A stretch of 64,000 nucleotides of DNA from CAYVQE01 sp964633205 (GTDB lineage Bacteria; Myxococcota; B64-G9). The translations under genes and the position numbers were made by a program. Positions 26,298 through 34,020 of this stretch are shown here, in pieces (positions within the stretch are counted from its first letter, which is position 1; each line of letters starts with the position of its first letter). Below the pieces are notes generated by a model. It was not told the DNA's origin. It was given only the letters and a program-made list of their open reading frames with translations, and made no database searches. The stretch lies in the NCBI GenBank assembly GCA_964633205.1, contig CAZWFN010000002.1:36832-100831 (forward strand). Direction: 5' to 3'.

Positions 26298-29002
26298 GCT
26301 CGGGACCGCCGGCGCAGCAGCCCCACCAGCAACAGCATCCCGGCCAGCAGCAGCGCCGGCGCCGCGTTCACCGGCGTGCCGCACGAGCAGCCGCCGCCCC
26401 CGTCCACCTGCAGCAGGGCCTCGCCGGTGCCGGTCAGGTTGTACAGCTGCAGCACGCCGTCGCGCGGGCCGGGCACGGCCTCGGCGGCCACGCTCAGCCG
26501 GGTGATGGTGGCCCGTCGGGCGTCGTGGACCTCCAGGCCTTCGATCTCCACCCCGGGGCCCAGCGACAGGCGCATGCCCGGGACGAAATCGGTGCCCTGC
26601 AACTCGACTTGCTCGAGCACCTCACCCGGTGCGATCCGGTGGGGCTCCAGCGACTCGGGCAGCGGCGGGCTGAACTCACCGACCGCCACCAGAGCGTAGC
26701 CCTGGGCATCGGAGCCCGCCTGGCCATTGCCGTCGACGCTGCGGGCGATGACCCGCACCTGCCACCAGCCGGCCTCGGCCGACTTGAGCGTGACCACCTC
26801 GACGTTGTTGCGGTCGTCGCGCGTCACCTGCCAGGCCGGTTGGCTGAAGCCCAGACTGTCGTACTCGCGGTTGCCCAGGTATAGATCCCCGGCGGGCGAC
26901 TCGACCTCCAGGTCCAGGTCGTTGACCAGGGTGCGCTCGGCCCCGGGGGCGGCCGGCGGATCGGACCAGACCAGCGCCACCTTGATCACGCGGCCGCCGG
27001 CCGGGCTGGGCAGGAACCAGCCGCGCTCGTCACCGGTGACCAGGGGCTGGCCGCCGGCGGGATAGGGGGCCGGCTCGGCATCCAACATGGGGTTGGTCGA
27101 GACCGGGTTGGGCACGTCGTCGAGCAGCAGGCTGTGGCGCTCGTCGTCGGCGAACCACAGCGCGTTGTCCAGGTTCAGCCGCCCCCAGCCCTGCTCGTAA
27201 GACGGCGGAAAGGTCAGCTCGTGATCCTGGCCCATGCCGACGATGGTTCCGAACAGCGGTTCGGCACCCGCTATCAGCGTGGCCTTGAGCAGCGCGTTGG
27301 TGGGGTTGAAGCCGGACTCGGGCTTCGAGCGGCCCACCTGCCAGAAGCCGTCGGTGTAGTACTGGCGCGCCAGCGCGGCCGCTCCGGCGGCGATCGGGGC
27401 CGAGAAGGAGGTGCCGAAGGTGGGCCAGTCGCGATCGACGTTGCAGTTGTCGTCCTCGTTGTCGGTCACCGCGATGGTGTCGCCGTTGATGTCGCAGCAG
27501 CCCTTGCGCACCAGCGTGGCCGTGTCGGTGGTGGCCGAGAAGACCATGCCCGGGGCCACCAGATCCGGCTTCAATCGGCCGTCGGCGGTGGGCCCCTGCG
27601 AGGAGAAGAACAGCAAGTCGTTCGCCAGCTCATAGGTCGAGCCGTAGAACTGCAGCTCGACCGGGCCCGAGGCGCCGACCACCAGGCTGTTCTTGGCCAC
27701 CGAGCCGGTGCCGCCCAGGCTCTTGATCTGGGGGTTGCCCTGTTGGTCGGCGCCCGAGTTGCCGGCGGCGAAGACCACCAGCAGATCGCCGAGCTCCCAA
27801 GCGGCCTGGTCGATAGCCGCCGCATCGGCGTCGTAGCGCACCGAGACGATGGCGCTGCCGTAGGAGTCGGAATGGATGCGGGCGCCGGTGTCGTAGGCCT
27901 GCAGCAACAGGTCGGTCATCGACACGCCCTGCAAGCCGCGCAGCGCGCCGTCCTCGGAGCCGATGTCCTGGAACACGATGCGCGCCCCCGGCGCCATGCC
28001 GTCCTGCGGATCGTGGCCGGCGGCGGTGGCGGTGGCCAGGTGGGCGTAGTCGTCGCCGGCCACGTCGCCCACGGTGTGGGTGCCGTGGAAGCCGCCGGTG
28101 GCGTCGTCGTAGGCGTCGGCCGCGCCGATCACGTAGTAGCTCAGCACCTTGTTGTCGGGCTCCATCACCGCGGCCGCCGGCGGTTGCAGCGTGTCGTCGG
28201 CCAGCGTGACCGCCGAACGTTCCGGGCCGTAGCGGAACTGGCAGCCGTCGGCGTCCAGCCCGCTGTCGGCCACGGCCACCACCTGGCCCCAGCCGGTAAG
28301 TCCCCGGCGCCAGATGGTGCGGCCTTGCTCGCGCTTGCCCGACTGGATCAGCCACGAGGAGTTGTCGTTGCTGTAGGCCAACCGGGGCGTGGGCTCGACC
28401 CACAGCACGTCCGGATGGGCGGCCAGCCGCTCGATGGCAGCCCGGGCCTGCTCCGGGGCCAGCCGCAGCCACAGCAGACCGCGGCCGGCCGCATCCTGCA
28501 CCGCGGTCAGACCGTCCCGCGGCAGCACCAGCGGCTGCAGCGCCGCGGCGGCCGCCGCCGGGGAGCGGCCCAGCAGGGTCGCCGCCCGCAGCTCGACCAG
28601 CGCCGGGCTCGACGTGCCATCCAGCAGCGCGAGCAGCTCCGGGGCCAGCTTGTCGGCCAGGTGCAGCGGCTCGATGCGCGCGCCGGTGAGCTGCGGGCCG
28701 GCCGGTTGCGGCCGCCCGCTGACCAGCCAGCCGTGTGGCGGCAGCGCTTCGAGCACCCGCACCCCGGCGCGGCGCAGGGCGGCGCGCTGATCCGGGCGGA
28801 TGGGGCCGTCGAAGCGGATCACGTGGGCCTGCGGAAAGCGGCCCTCGCGTTGCAACCGTTGTTCGAGTTGGCGCAGCGCCTCGGGGGCCGGCGGCCGGGC
28901 CTGGCTGGTCGCCGGCGCTGCGATCGACAAAAGGCCGAGCGCGGCCAGCAACCCGGACGCGAGCATCGGGCGGGCGGGGAGTCGACTGCGGCGGTGGTGC
29001 AT
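26282..29002 (-). CDS. Secreted subtilisin-like (S8, KP-43-like) protease with MYXO-CTERM-like tail
   Basis: 906 residues. Signal peptide (LASGLLAALGLLSIAAPATSQA), a propeptide of about 200 residues, then the S8 catalytic domain: Asp in VADSGLD (about 245), His in GFHGTHTVGD (about 306), Asn in VFAAGNSG and Ser in GTSFSAPIAAG (about 531). The following jelly-roll (VIKVALVWSDPP...LVNDLDLEVESP) is typical of KP-43-type subtilases. The extreme C terminus is GGGGCSCG, a hydrophobic helix and RRRSR, resembling the MYXO-CTERM sorting signal. Expected on the cell surface or outer membrane; the substrate is unknown. Confidence 0.9.
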   Translation of the reverse strand: MHHRRSRLPARPMLASGLLAALGLLSIAAPATSQARPPAPEALRQLEQRLQREGRFPQAHVIRFDGPIRPDQRAALRRAGVRVLEALPPHGWLVSGRPQPAGPQLTGARIEPLHLADKLAPELLALLDGTSSPALVELRAATLLGRSPAAAAAALQPLVLPRDGLTAVQDAAGRGLLWLRLAPEQARAAIERLAAHPDVLWVEPTPRLAYSNDNSSWLIQSGKREQGRTIWRRGLTGWGQVVAVADSGLDADGCQFRYGPERSAVTLADDTLQPPAAAVMEPDNKVLSYYVIGAADAYDDATGGFHGTHTVGDVAGDDYAHLATATAAGHDPQDGMAPGARIVFQDIGSEDGALRGLQGVSMTDLLLQAYDTGARIHSDSYGSAIVSVRYDADAAAIDQAAWELGDLLVVFAAGNSGADQQGNPQIKSLGGTGSVAKNSLVVGASGPVELQFYGSTYELANDLLFFSSQGPTADGRLKPDLVAPGMVFSATTDTATLVRKGCCDINGDTIAVTDNEDDNCNVDRDWPTFGTSFSAPIAAGAAALARQYYTDGFWQVGRSKPESGFNPTNALLKATLIAGAEPLFGTIVGMGQDHELTFPPSYEQGWGRLNLDNALWFADDERHSLLLDDVPNPVSTNPMLDAEPAPYPAGGQPLVTGDERGWFLPSPAGGRVIKVALVWSDPPAAPGAERTLVNDLDLEVESPAGDLYLGNREYDSLGFSQPAWQVTRDDRNNVEVVTLKSAEAGWWQVRVIARSVDGNGQAGSDAQGYALVAVGEFSPPLPESLEPHRIAPGEVLEQVELQGTDFVPGMRLSLGPGVEIEGLEVHDARRATITRLSVAAEAVPGPRDGVLQLYNLTGTGEALLQVDGGGGCSCGTPVNAAPALLLAGMLLLVGLLRRRSRAQRCR

Positions 29003-29063
29003 GCGGGGCTCCTGCGTTCGGTTCGATTCGGCGGCCGCGCGGTCGGCGGCCCGGCTCCCGAAG

Positions 29064-29092
29064 AGTCTAGTTCCTCGCTAGACGCGGCACAA
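29064..29092 (-). promoter_or_regulatory. Predicted promoter of the subtilase gene
   Basis: Minus strand TTGTGC, a 17-base spacer, then TAGACT. The -10 ends 61 bases before the ATG at 29002. Confidence 0.5.
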
Positions 29093-29119
29093 GAGGCGGA
29101 TGAACCATCGATGCGACGC

Positions 29120-29148
29120 TTGACAAGGCGCGGCGGCTGGGTTACCTG
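29120..29148 (+). promoter_or_regulatory. Predicted promoter of the YchF-family gene
   Basis: TTGACA, a 17-base spacer, then TACCTG. The -35 sits in the 14-mer CGCTTGACAAGGCG that is also found before the nuo operon. It is back-to-back with the subtilase promoter. Confidence 0.45.
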
Positions 29149-29197
29149 CCGCGCCGGGCGGGGATGTGACGACCCGGGGGGTCGGAGGCAGCTTCTC

Positions 29198-30253
29198 ATG
29201 CGTGTGGCCATCATCGGTCTGCCGGGCTCCGGCAAGACCACCGTCTTCCGCGCCCTGACCGGCCGCCGGCCCGATCCCGGCCAGGAGCCGACCCCGGCCG
29301 CGGTGGCGGTGCCCGATCCGCGGCTGGACCGGCTCAGTGCCATCTACCAGCCGCGCAAGAGCACGCCGGCTGCGGTCGAGTTCGTCGACTTGCCGGCCGG
29401 CGGCGGACTGCGGGCCGCAGCCGGCGAGCTGGGGCCGGGTTTTTTGCATGCGGTGCGACCGGCCAACGCCCTGTTGCACGTCATCGATGCCTTCAGCTCA
29501 CCCGACGAGGCCGCAGCGGGCGCGGCCGAGGCGGTCGAGACGGTCGACGCCGAGCTGGCGCTGGCCGACCTCGATCAGTGCGAACGGCGCATCGCCAGGC
29601 TGCGGAAGGAAGGCGCCCGCCACGGCGCCGCCCAGCGGGAGCTGGAGCTGCTGCAGCGCGCCGGCGAGCGGTCGGGCCGCGGCGAGCCGCTGCGGTCCGA
29701 CGGCGAGCTGGCTGCGGCCGAGGAGCTGCGCTCCTTCGCCCTGCTGACGGCCAAGCCGGTGATCACCGTGCTCAACGTGGCCGAACATGGGTCGGGGTTC
29801 GATCCGGGCCAGCTGCCCGAGGCGGTGGCCGCTTCGCGGACCGGTCCCCGCGGGCGCATCGAGACGCTGGCCGCCGAGATCGAAGCCGAGATCGCGGAGC
29901 TCGAGCCGGTCGAGGCGCGGGCCTTTCTGGCCGACTACGGCATCGCCGAGCCGGCACGCGAGCGCATCATCCGCGCCTGCTACGGCTTGCTGGGGCTGAT
30001 GTGCTTTTTCACCGTGGGCCCCGACGAGGTGCGCGCCTGGACGGTGGCGCGGAATGCCACTGCCCGGCAAGGCGCCGCGGCCATCCACTCCGACATCGCC
30101 CGCGGCTTCATCCGGGCCGAGGTGGTCGACTACGACACGGTGATCGCGGCCGGCTCCTTCGAGGCGGCCAAGAAGAAGGGCCGGCTGCGGCTGGAGGGCC
30201 GCGATTACCGCTTGCAGGATGGCGACGTGGTCTCATACCGCTTCAACGTTTGA
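29198..30253 (+). CDS. ychF: YchF/Obg-like P-loop ATPase/GTPase
   Basis: 351 residues, near the normal YchF length. The P-loop reads GLPGSGKTT where YchF proteins usually have GLPNVGKST, so it is a divergent member. VEFVDLPAGG replaces the usual switch II region (VDIAGLV). NVAE takes the place of NKxD, which is the known basis for ATP preference in YchF. A coiled-coil region and a C-terminal TGS domain follow (IHSDIARGFIRAEVVDYDTV, then LEGRDYRLQDGDVVSYRFNV). The start has GGAGG 9 bases upstream. Predicted role: ribosome-associated regulation; whether it is the housekeeping copy or a paralogue cannot be told here. Confidence 0.8.
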   Translation: MRVAIIGLPGSGKTTVFRALTGRRPDPGQEPTPAAVAVPDPRLDRLSAIYQPRKSTPAAVEFVDLPAGGGLRAAAGELGPGFLHAVRPANALLHVIDAFSSPDEAAAGAAEAVETVDAELALADLDQCERRIARLRKEGARHGAAQRELELLQRAGERSGRGEPLRSDGELAAAEELRSFALLTAKPVITVLNVAEHGSGFDPGQLPEAVAASRTGPRGRIETLAAEIEAEIAELEPVEARAFLADYGIAEPARERIIRACYGLLGLMCFFTVGPDEVRAWTVARNATARQGAAAIHSDIARGFIRAEVVDYDTVIAAGSFEAAKKKGRLRLEGRDYRLQDGDVVSYRFNV

Positions 30254-30255
30254 GA

Positions 30256-30286
30256 CCACGTGCAACGTGGCCCGGCGCGGGCCGGG
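30256..30286. terminator. Tandem hairpins between convergent genes
   Basis: Two adjacent perfect stems, CCACGT/ACGTGG with a 3-base loop and CCCGGC/GCCGGG with a 4-base loop, fill the 38-base gap between the YchF-family gene and superoxide reductase. Probable bidirectional terminator; no T-run. Confidence 0.45.
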
Positions 30287-30291
30287 CCGGC

Positions 30292-30687
30292 TCAGCCGAC
30301 CTTGAGCTGCTTGGTCGCCTGCCACAGGCCGTGGATGTTGCAGTAGGCCATGGCGTGCAGGTGACCCGGCTGGCTCACCTTGAGGCTGGCCTTGACCTGG
30401 TGGTGGGTCGACACCGGCCCCTCGTTGGGTCCCTTGGTCGACTCGCCGTGGGCCGAGAACTCGAAGCGGCCCACCTCGTAGACAGCCGCCTCGCCGTCCG
30501 GATGGTAGTACAGGTTGATCCAGCGGATATGGTGCTCGGTGGTGTTGGGGTGTGCGATCTCCTTGCCCAGGCTGGCGGTGACCTCGAAGATCTCGCCGGC
30601 CTTGACCTCGTCCGGACAGTCGATCACCGGGACGTGCTTCTCCTTCTTCCAGTCCGCGCTCTTGACGTGCTCGATGAACTCGCCCAT
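30292..30687 (-). CDS. Class II superoxide reductase (neelaredoxin-like)
   Basis: 131 residues. It reduces superoxide to hydrogen peroxide without making oxygen, the anaerobe-style defence. The mononuclear iron centre ligands are visible: His in KKEKHVPVID, His pair in NTTEHHIRWI, and Cys plus His in AYCNIHGLWQ. The N-terminal rubredoxin-like desulforedoxin domain of class I enzymes is missing. ATG at 30687 has GGGAGG seven bases upstream and is preferred over an in-frame start at 30738. It lies just downstream of sufB on the same strand but has its own predicted promoter. Confidence 0.9.
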   Translation of the reverse strand: MGEFIEHVKSADWKKEKHVPVIDCPDEVKAGEIFEVTASLGKEIAHPNTTEHHIRWINLYYHPDGEAAVYEVGRFEFSAHGESTKGPNEGPVSTHHQVKASLKVSQPGHLHAMAYCNIHGLWQATKQLKVG

Positions 30688-30771
30688 GGTCAAGCCTCCC
30701 TTTCGGTCTTTCGGTTTTCGGTTGCATCCCCGATTCAAAGCCTACTTCGTCTCCAAAAACCCCGCCCGTAA

Positions 30772-30800
30772 ACCATAAGTCCGACCGGGGTGCTTGCCAA
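30772..30800 (-). promoter_or_regulatory. Predicted promoter of superoxide reductase
   Basis: Minus strand TTGGCA, a 17-base spacer, then TATGGT, located between sufB (ending 30806) and the superoxide reductase gene. Confidence 0.5.
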
Positions 30801-30805
30801 GCCCC

Positions 30806-32017
30806 TCACAGCGCTTCGCGGTTGGTGGTATCGACCGCCCGGTCGATCTCGGCCTTGAGCGCCGGCGGCAGTCCCGGCATGTCCACATCCAGAAATCCGC
30901 GCACGATGGCCGCGGTGGCCGTCTCCTCGTCCAGCCCGCGCGCCATCAGGTAGGCGATCTCCTCCTGGGCGATCTTGCCCACCGCAGCCTCGTGCGACAT
31001 GTCCACTCCGTCGATGTGACCCTCGAGCTCCGGGATGGCGTGGATCGCGCCGCCGTTGAGGATCAGGCCGTGGCACTCGAGGTGGGCCTTGATGTCGGCG
31101 GAGGTGCCGCGCAGGTGGCCGCGGGCGGTGATGTGGCCGCCGTTGGAGATGGCCCGCGAGACCACCTCGGCCCGGTTGCCGGCGTGGCCCAGGGTCACCT
31201 GGCCGCCGACGTCGAGGGCGGTGCCCGGATGGCCGACCAGGATGGAGTACAGCCGCGCCCCCGCGTCCGGGCCGGCCAACTCGACCAACGGATCGGTCTG
31301 CAGCGACTCCACCGGCTGCAGCGAGATGTAGTTGTTGATGAACTGGCCGCCGGCCTCGACCCGGGCGGCCGAGCGCGGGCGAACCGCCATGCGCTGGGCC
31401 CAGTTGTGGATCATGGTGAACGACAGCTTGGCATCGCGGCCCACGTAGTACTCGGTCACGCCCAGGTGGGCGCCGCTGTCCAGGTGGGCCCCGGTGGCGC
31501 AGCCCGAGATGACGTGCAGCTCGGAGCCGGGCTCGGCGATGATGATGTTGTGCACGTTCTGCTGCTGGCCCTCGGTGTCCATGTACATGCAGGCCTGTAC
31601 CGGGAAAAAGCCGCGGGCGCCCTCCCTGGCGCGGATGACGTAGCCGTCGTGCAGGTCGAGCTCGACCGCGGCGGTGTACTTGTCGCTGTCGACCGCCACC
31701 AGGCGCCAGTAGTGCTCGCGCACCCAGGCGTGCTCCTCCAGCGCCTGCTTCAGCGGCAGCACCTCCACGTCCTGCTGGAAGTTCTTCACGTGCATGACCG
31801 ACGCGCCGCGCATCAGGTAGGAGGCCGAGCGTTCGCTGTCGTCCAGGTTCATCCCCGCCAGGCTCAACCGCTCGCGATCTCCTTCATCGAGCTGCCGGTC
31901 GCTGGGCGGTTCGGCGCTCGGCCCGGCGTAGGCGCTCAGGTCGATGTCGCTGCCCTTGGCCGCCTTCTTGTCCGCGGCCGCACGGGCCGCCTCGGTCAGC
32001 TCTTGTCGAGTGAGCAT
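30806..32017 (-). CDS. sufB: SufB/SufD-family Fe-S scaffold protein (minimal SUF system)
   Basis: 403 residues. SufB/D beta-helix family: FFPVQACMYMDTEG, ELHVISGCATG, VTEYYVGRDAKLSFTMIHNW, and the conserved C-terminal block GTSADIKAHLECHGLILNGG with the family Cys, then ELSHEAAVG-like VDMSHEAAVGKI. The N terminus (LTRQELTEAARAAADKK) is short compared with E. coli SufB. ATG at 32017 lies 22 bases inside sufC with GAGGAG upstream, so translation is coupled. With SufC it should assemble Fe-S clusters; no sufD, sufS, sufE or sufU is nearby. Confidence 0.88.
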   Translation of the reverse strand: MLTRQELTEAARAAADKKAAKGSDIDLSAYAGPSAEPPSDRQLDEGDRERLSLAGMNLDDSERSASYLMRGASVMHVKNFQQDVEVLPLKQALEEHAWVREHYWRLVAVDSDKYTAAVELDLHDGYVIRAREGARGFFPVQACMYMDTEGQQQNVHNIIIAEPGSELHVISGCATGAHLDSGAHLGVTEYYVGRDAKLSFTMIHNWAQRMAVRPRSAARVEAGGQFINNYISLQPVESLQTDPLVELAGPDAGARLYSILVGHPGTALDVGGQVTLGHAGNRAEVVSRAISNGGHITARGHLRGTSADIKAHLECHGLILNGGAIHAIPELEGHIDGVDMSHEAAVGKIAQEEIAYLMARGLDEETATAAIVRGFLDVDMPGLPPALKAEIDRAVDTTNREAL

Positions 32018-32760
32018 GTCATGCACTCCTCGTAGCCCTGTTGCTCGATGCACTCCAGGATCTCGCGCGGCTGGTTGGAGCAGGCGATGGCCCCGTCGTA
32101 GAGCACCTGGGCCTTGTCGGCGCAGAAGTGCTCCAGGATGTGGCCGGTGTGGGTGATGATCAAACCCATCTTGCTGCGGTGGTTGCGGAAGTCCTTGATG
32201 CTCTGACCCGGTGCGCAGCGGCCGCGGCGCTGGAGCAGCTCGGCGATGGTGTTGCCCACCAGCGGCAGGTTCTCCACGTCGACGCCCGACTCGGGCTCGT
32301 CGAACAGGAACAGCTCCGGCTCCTGGGCCATCAGCTGCAGCAGCTCGCTGCGCTTGATCTCGCCGCCCGACAGCCCGGCGTTGACATCGCGGTCCAGAAA
32401 GCGGCCCAGCTGCACCCGTTCGGCCAGGGCGTCGACGTCGACCCCGGCGCCGGCCGCCAGCTCGATCAGGCGGCGGGTCTTGAGGCCGTTGATGGTCGGC
32501 GGACGCTGGAAGGCCAGGCCGATGCCGCGCCGGGCGCGCTCGTCCAGCGGCAGCCCGGTGATGTCCTCGCTCTGGAAGCTGATCTTGCCGTGGCTGACGG
32601 TGTAGCCCGGGTAGCCCATGATGGCCATCAGCAGCGAGGTCTTGCCCGAGCCGTTGGGGCCGAACATGACGTGGGTCTCGCCGGGCAGGATTTGCATGTC
32701 GATATCGCGCAGCAGGCGTTGGCCGCCCACCTCCACGCTGACTTGCTCGAGCACCAGCAT
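31996..32760 (-). CDS. sufC: SufC-type ABC ATPase of a two-gene SUF system
   Basis: 254 residues. Walker A GPNGSGKTS, Q-loop AFQRPPTING, signature LSGGEIKRSELLQL, Walker B ELFLFDEPESGVD and the H-loop region ITHTGHIL. The Glu-Pro-Glu-Ser-Gly-Val-Asp form is typical of SufC. The C terminus is Cys-rich (ACSN, LECIEQQGYEECMTC). GGAGGGAGG precedes the ATG. The SufC-SufB pair without further genes is the arrangement known from archaea and anaerobic bacteria as a minimal SUF-like system. It powers scaffold rearrangement in the cytoplasm. Confidence 0.92.
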   Translation of the reverse strand: MLVLEQVSVEVGGQRLLRDIDMQILPGETHVMFGPNGSGKTSLLMAIMGYPGYTVSHGKISFQSEDITGLPLDERARRGIGLAFQRPPTINGLKTRRLIELAAGAGVDVDALAERVQLGRFLDRDVNAGLSGGEIKRSELLQLMAQEPELFLFDEPESGVDVENLPLVGNTIAELLQRRGRCAPGQSIKDFRNHRSKMGLIITHTGHILEHFCADKAQVLYDGAIACSNQPREILECIEQQGYEECMTCSLDKS

Positions 32761-32821
32761 GCTGCCTCCCTCCGAGCGGCTCCGGATGCCTGCAGCCCCC
32801 GGCCGCGCAGCCGATCACTCG

Positions 32822-32873
32822 ACCGGTCGCGAAGACCGGTCTCAGGCCGGTCTCGGATCATGTCTCGGATCAA
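32822..32873. promoter_or_regulatory. Repeat cluster upstream of sufC, possible operator
   Basis: ACCGGTC occurs at 32822 and 32835, with a GCCGGTC variant following, then GTCTCGGATCA(T/A) is repeated in tandem at 32850-32861 and 32862-32873. Placement between sufC and its candidate promoter suggests a regulator site; no regulator gene is adjacent. Confidence 0.35.
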
Positions 32874-33036
32874 GTGCAAGCTCAGTGCCATCGTCTGGTC
32901 GTTGTCAAGGCTGCTGTGCCGGTGCCGTCATGGGGCGAGTAGTCCGATCGGGGTCGAAATGGACGACTCGCAACGCACCGGTGCTATCTGAACACCCCTT
33001 CGGCTTGTGGCTGGCTTCCGCTCCGCCGCTGCGATA

Positions 33037-33092
33037 TACCATTCCTTCTCAGAAACTGCTTCGATAGCGTATACAGCTCTGGTGGAATGGTA
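33037..33092. repeat. Perfect 9-bp inverted repeat TACCATTCC/GGAATGGTA with 38-base spacer
   Basis: The arms lie at 33037-33045 and 33084-33092 inside the locally lower-GC stretch. They could be a mobile-element remnant end pair or a regulatory stem; no transposase is left between them. Confidence 0.4.
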
Positions 33093-33121
33093 CTGCTCTT
33101 GGCTTTGGTTGCGGCGGCGGT

Positions 33122-33150
33122 TTGTGCCGTACCCTTGGGTGCGCTAGCAG
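33122..33150 (+). promoter_or_regulatory. Predicted promoter of the SDR gene at 33194
   Basis: TTGTGC, a 17-base spacer, then TAGCAG, ending 43 bases before the ATG. Confidence 0.4.
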
Positions 33151-33193
33151 CGCTGTGAGTGGGCCCGAAAACAAGACCGCTGCGGGAGGCGAC

Positions 33194-33997
33194 ATGACCC
33201 AGCGATCCGAACGACCAAGCCCGGTGGCCCTGATCACCGGAGCCTCGGCCGGCATCGGCCGGGCCCTGGCCGAGTGCTTCGCCGCCGGCGGCTTCGACCT
33301 GGTGCTCACGGCGCGGCGCCTGGATCGGCTCGACGCGCTGGCCGCCGAGCTGCAGCGGCGTCACGGGCGAAGCGCGTTGACCATCCGCCAGGATCTGGCC
33401 CAGCCGGCGGCGGCGCAGCGCATCGCCGATGCGGTGGCCGAGTCCGGCCGGCGGGTCGATGCGCTGGTCAACAACGCCGGCTTCTCGCTGAGCAGCGGCT
33501 TTCTGGACAGCGGCTGGGAGCAGCAGGCGGCCGTGATGCAGGTGATGAACACCGCGCCGGTGCAGCTGTGCCACCTGTTCGCCCCGGCCATGGTCGAGCG
33601 CGGTCGCGGCTGGATCCTCAACGTCTCCTCGGTGGCCGCCTTCGCCCCGGCCATGGAGGGCAACCTGTACACCGCGGCCAAGGCCTTCCTGCTGGACTTC
33701 AGCCTGTCGCTGGCGTTGGAGCTCGAGCCGCGGGGCGTCAAGTGCACCGCGTTGTGTCCGGGCATGACCCGCAGCGAGTTCCACGATGTGATGGGTGTGC
33801 GCGACAGCGTGGATCGGCTGCCGGCGGTGGCCTGGACCAGCGCCGAGCAGGTGGCCCGCGAGGGCTACGCCGCGCTGATGGCCGGCGAGCGCTTCCGCAT
33901 TCCGGGCAAGCTGAACCGGGCCTTTGGCGCCTTGATGAAGCACCTGCCACTGCGCTGGTCGAGCCAGCTGGGCAAGCGCCAGCGCACCGGCGTCTGA
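33194..33997 (+). CDS. Short-chain dehydrogenase/reductase, classical
   Basis: 267 residues. NADP-type cofactor motif TGASAGIG at the N terminus, followed by TARRLDRLD, whose Arg pair fits NADP preference. NNAG at about 96, catalytic Ser in LNVSSVAAF and the intact YTAAK active site. CPGMTRSEF follows as in the DltE/YqjQ-like SDR group. The start is set by GGGAGG before ATG at 33194. The C terminus ends basic. It stands alone between a promoter and a palindromic terminator-like sequence, so its substrate cannot be inferred from context. Confidence 0.85.
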   Translation: MTQRSERPSPVALITGASAGIGRALAECFAAGGFDLVLTARRLDRLDALAAELQRRHGRSALTIRQDLAQPAAAQRIADAVAESGRRVDALVNNAGFSLSSGFLDSGWEQQAAVMQVMNTAPVQLCHLFAPAMVERGRGWILNVSSVAAFAPAMEGNLYTAAKAFLLDFSLSLALELEPRGVKCTALCPGMTRSEFHDVMGVRDSVDRLPAVAWTSAEQVAREGYAALMAGERFRIPGKLNRAFGALMKHLPLRWSSQLGKRQRTGV

Positions 33998-33998
33998 G

Positions 33999-34016
33999 CC
34001 GGCCGGCGCCGGCCGG
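33999..34016. terminator. 18-bp perfect GC palindrome between convergent genes
   Basis: CCGGCCGGCGCCGGCCGG lies directly after the SDR stop and before the convergent lipoprotein stop. It can form a stem in both transcripts; no T-run follows. Confidence 0.4.
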
Positions 34017-34020
34017 GGAA

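Larger units (their letters stand above)
32761..33193. other. 433-base intergenic region upstream of sufC, repeat-bearing, no gene seen
   Basis: No convincing coding sequence. The sufC-proximal part holds ACCGGTC direct repeats and a 12-bp tandem repeat (separate entry). A TTGACA lies on the minus strand at 32908-32903 with a poor -10, a weak candidate sufC promoter. The part from about 32990 to 33100 is visibly less GC-rich than its surroundings and carries a perfect 9-bp inverted repeat. The last 70 bases hold the predicted promoter of the SDR gene. Confidence 0.5.

Noticed and set aside
27134..29197. Plus-strand frame joined to the YchF-like gene
   Set aside because: Antisense of the subtilase; the YchF start at 29198 has GGAGG and a promoter, and the P-loop begins right there.
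32984..33100. Transposase remnant in the lower-GC stretch upstream of the SDR
   Set aside because: A 9-bp inverted repeat and odd composition exist, but no translated fragment resembles a transposase in any frame.
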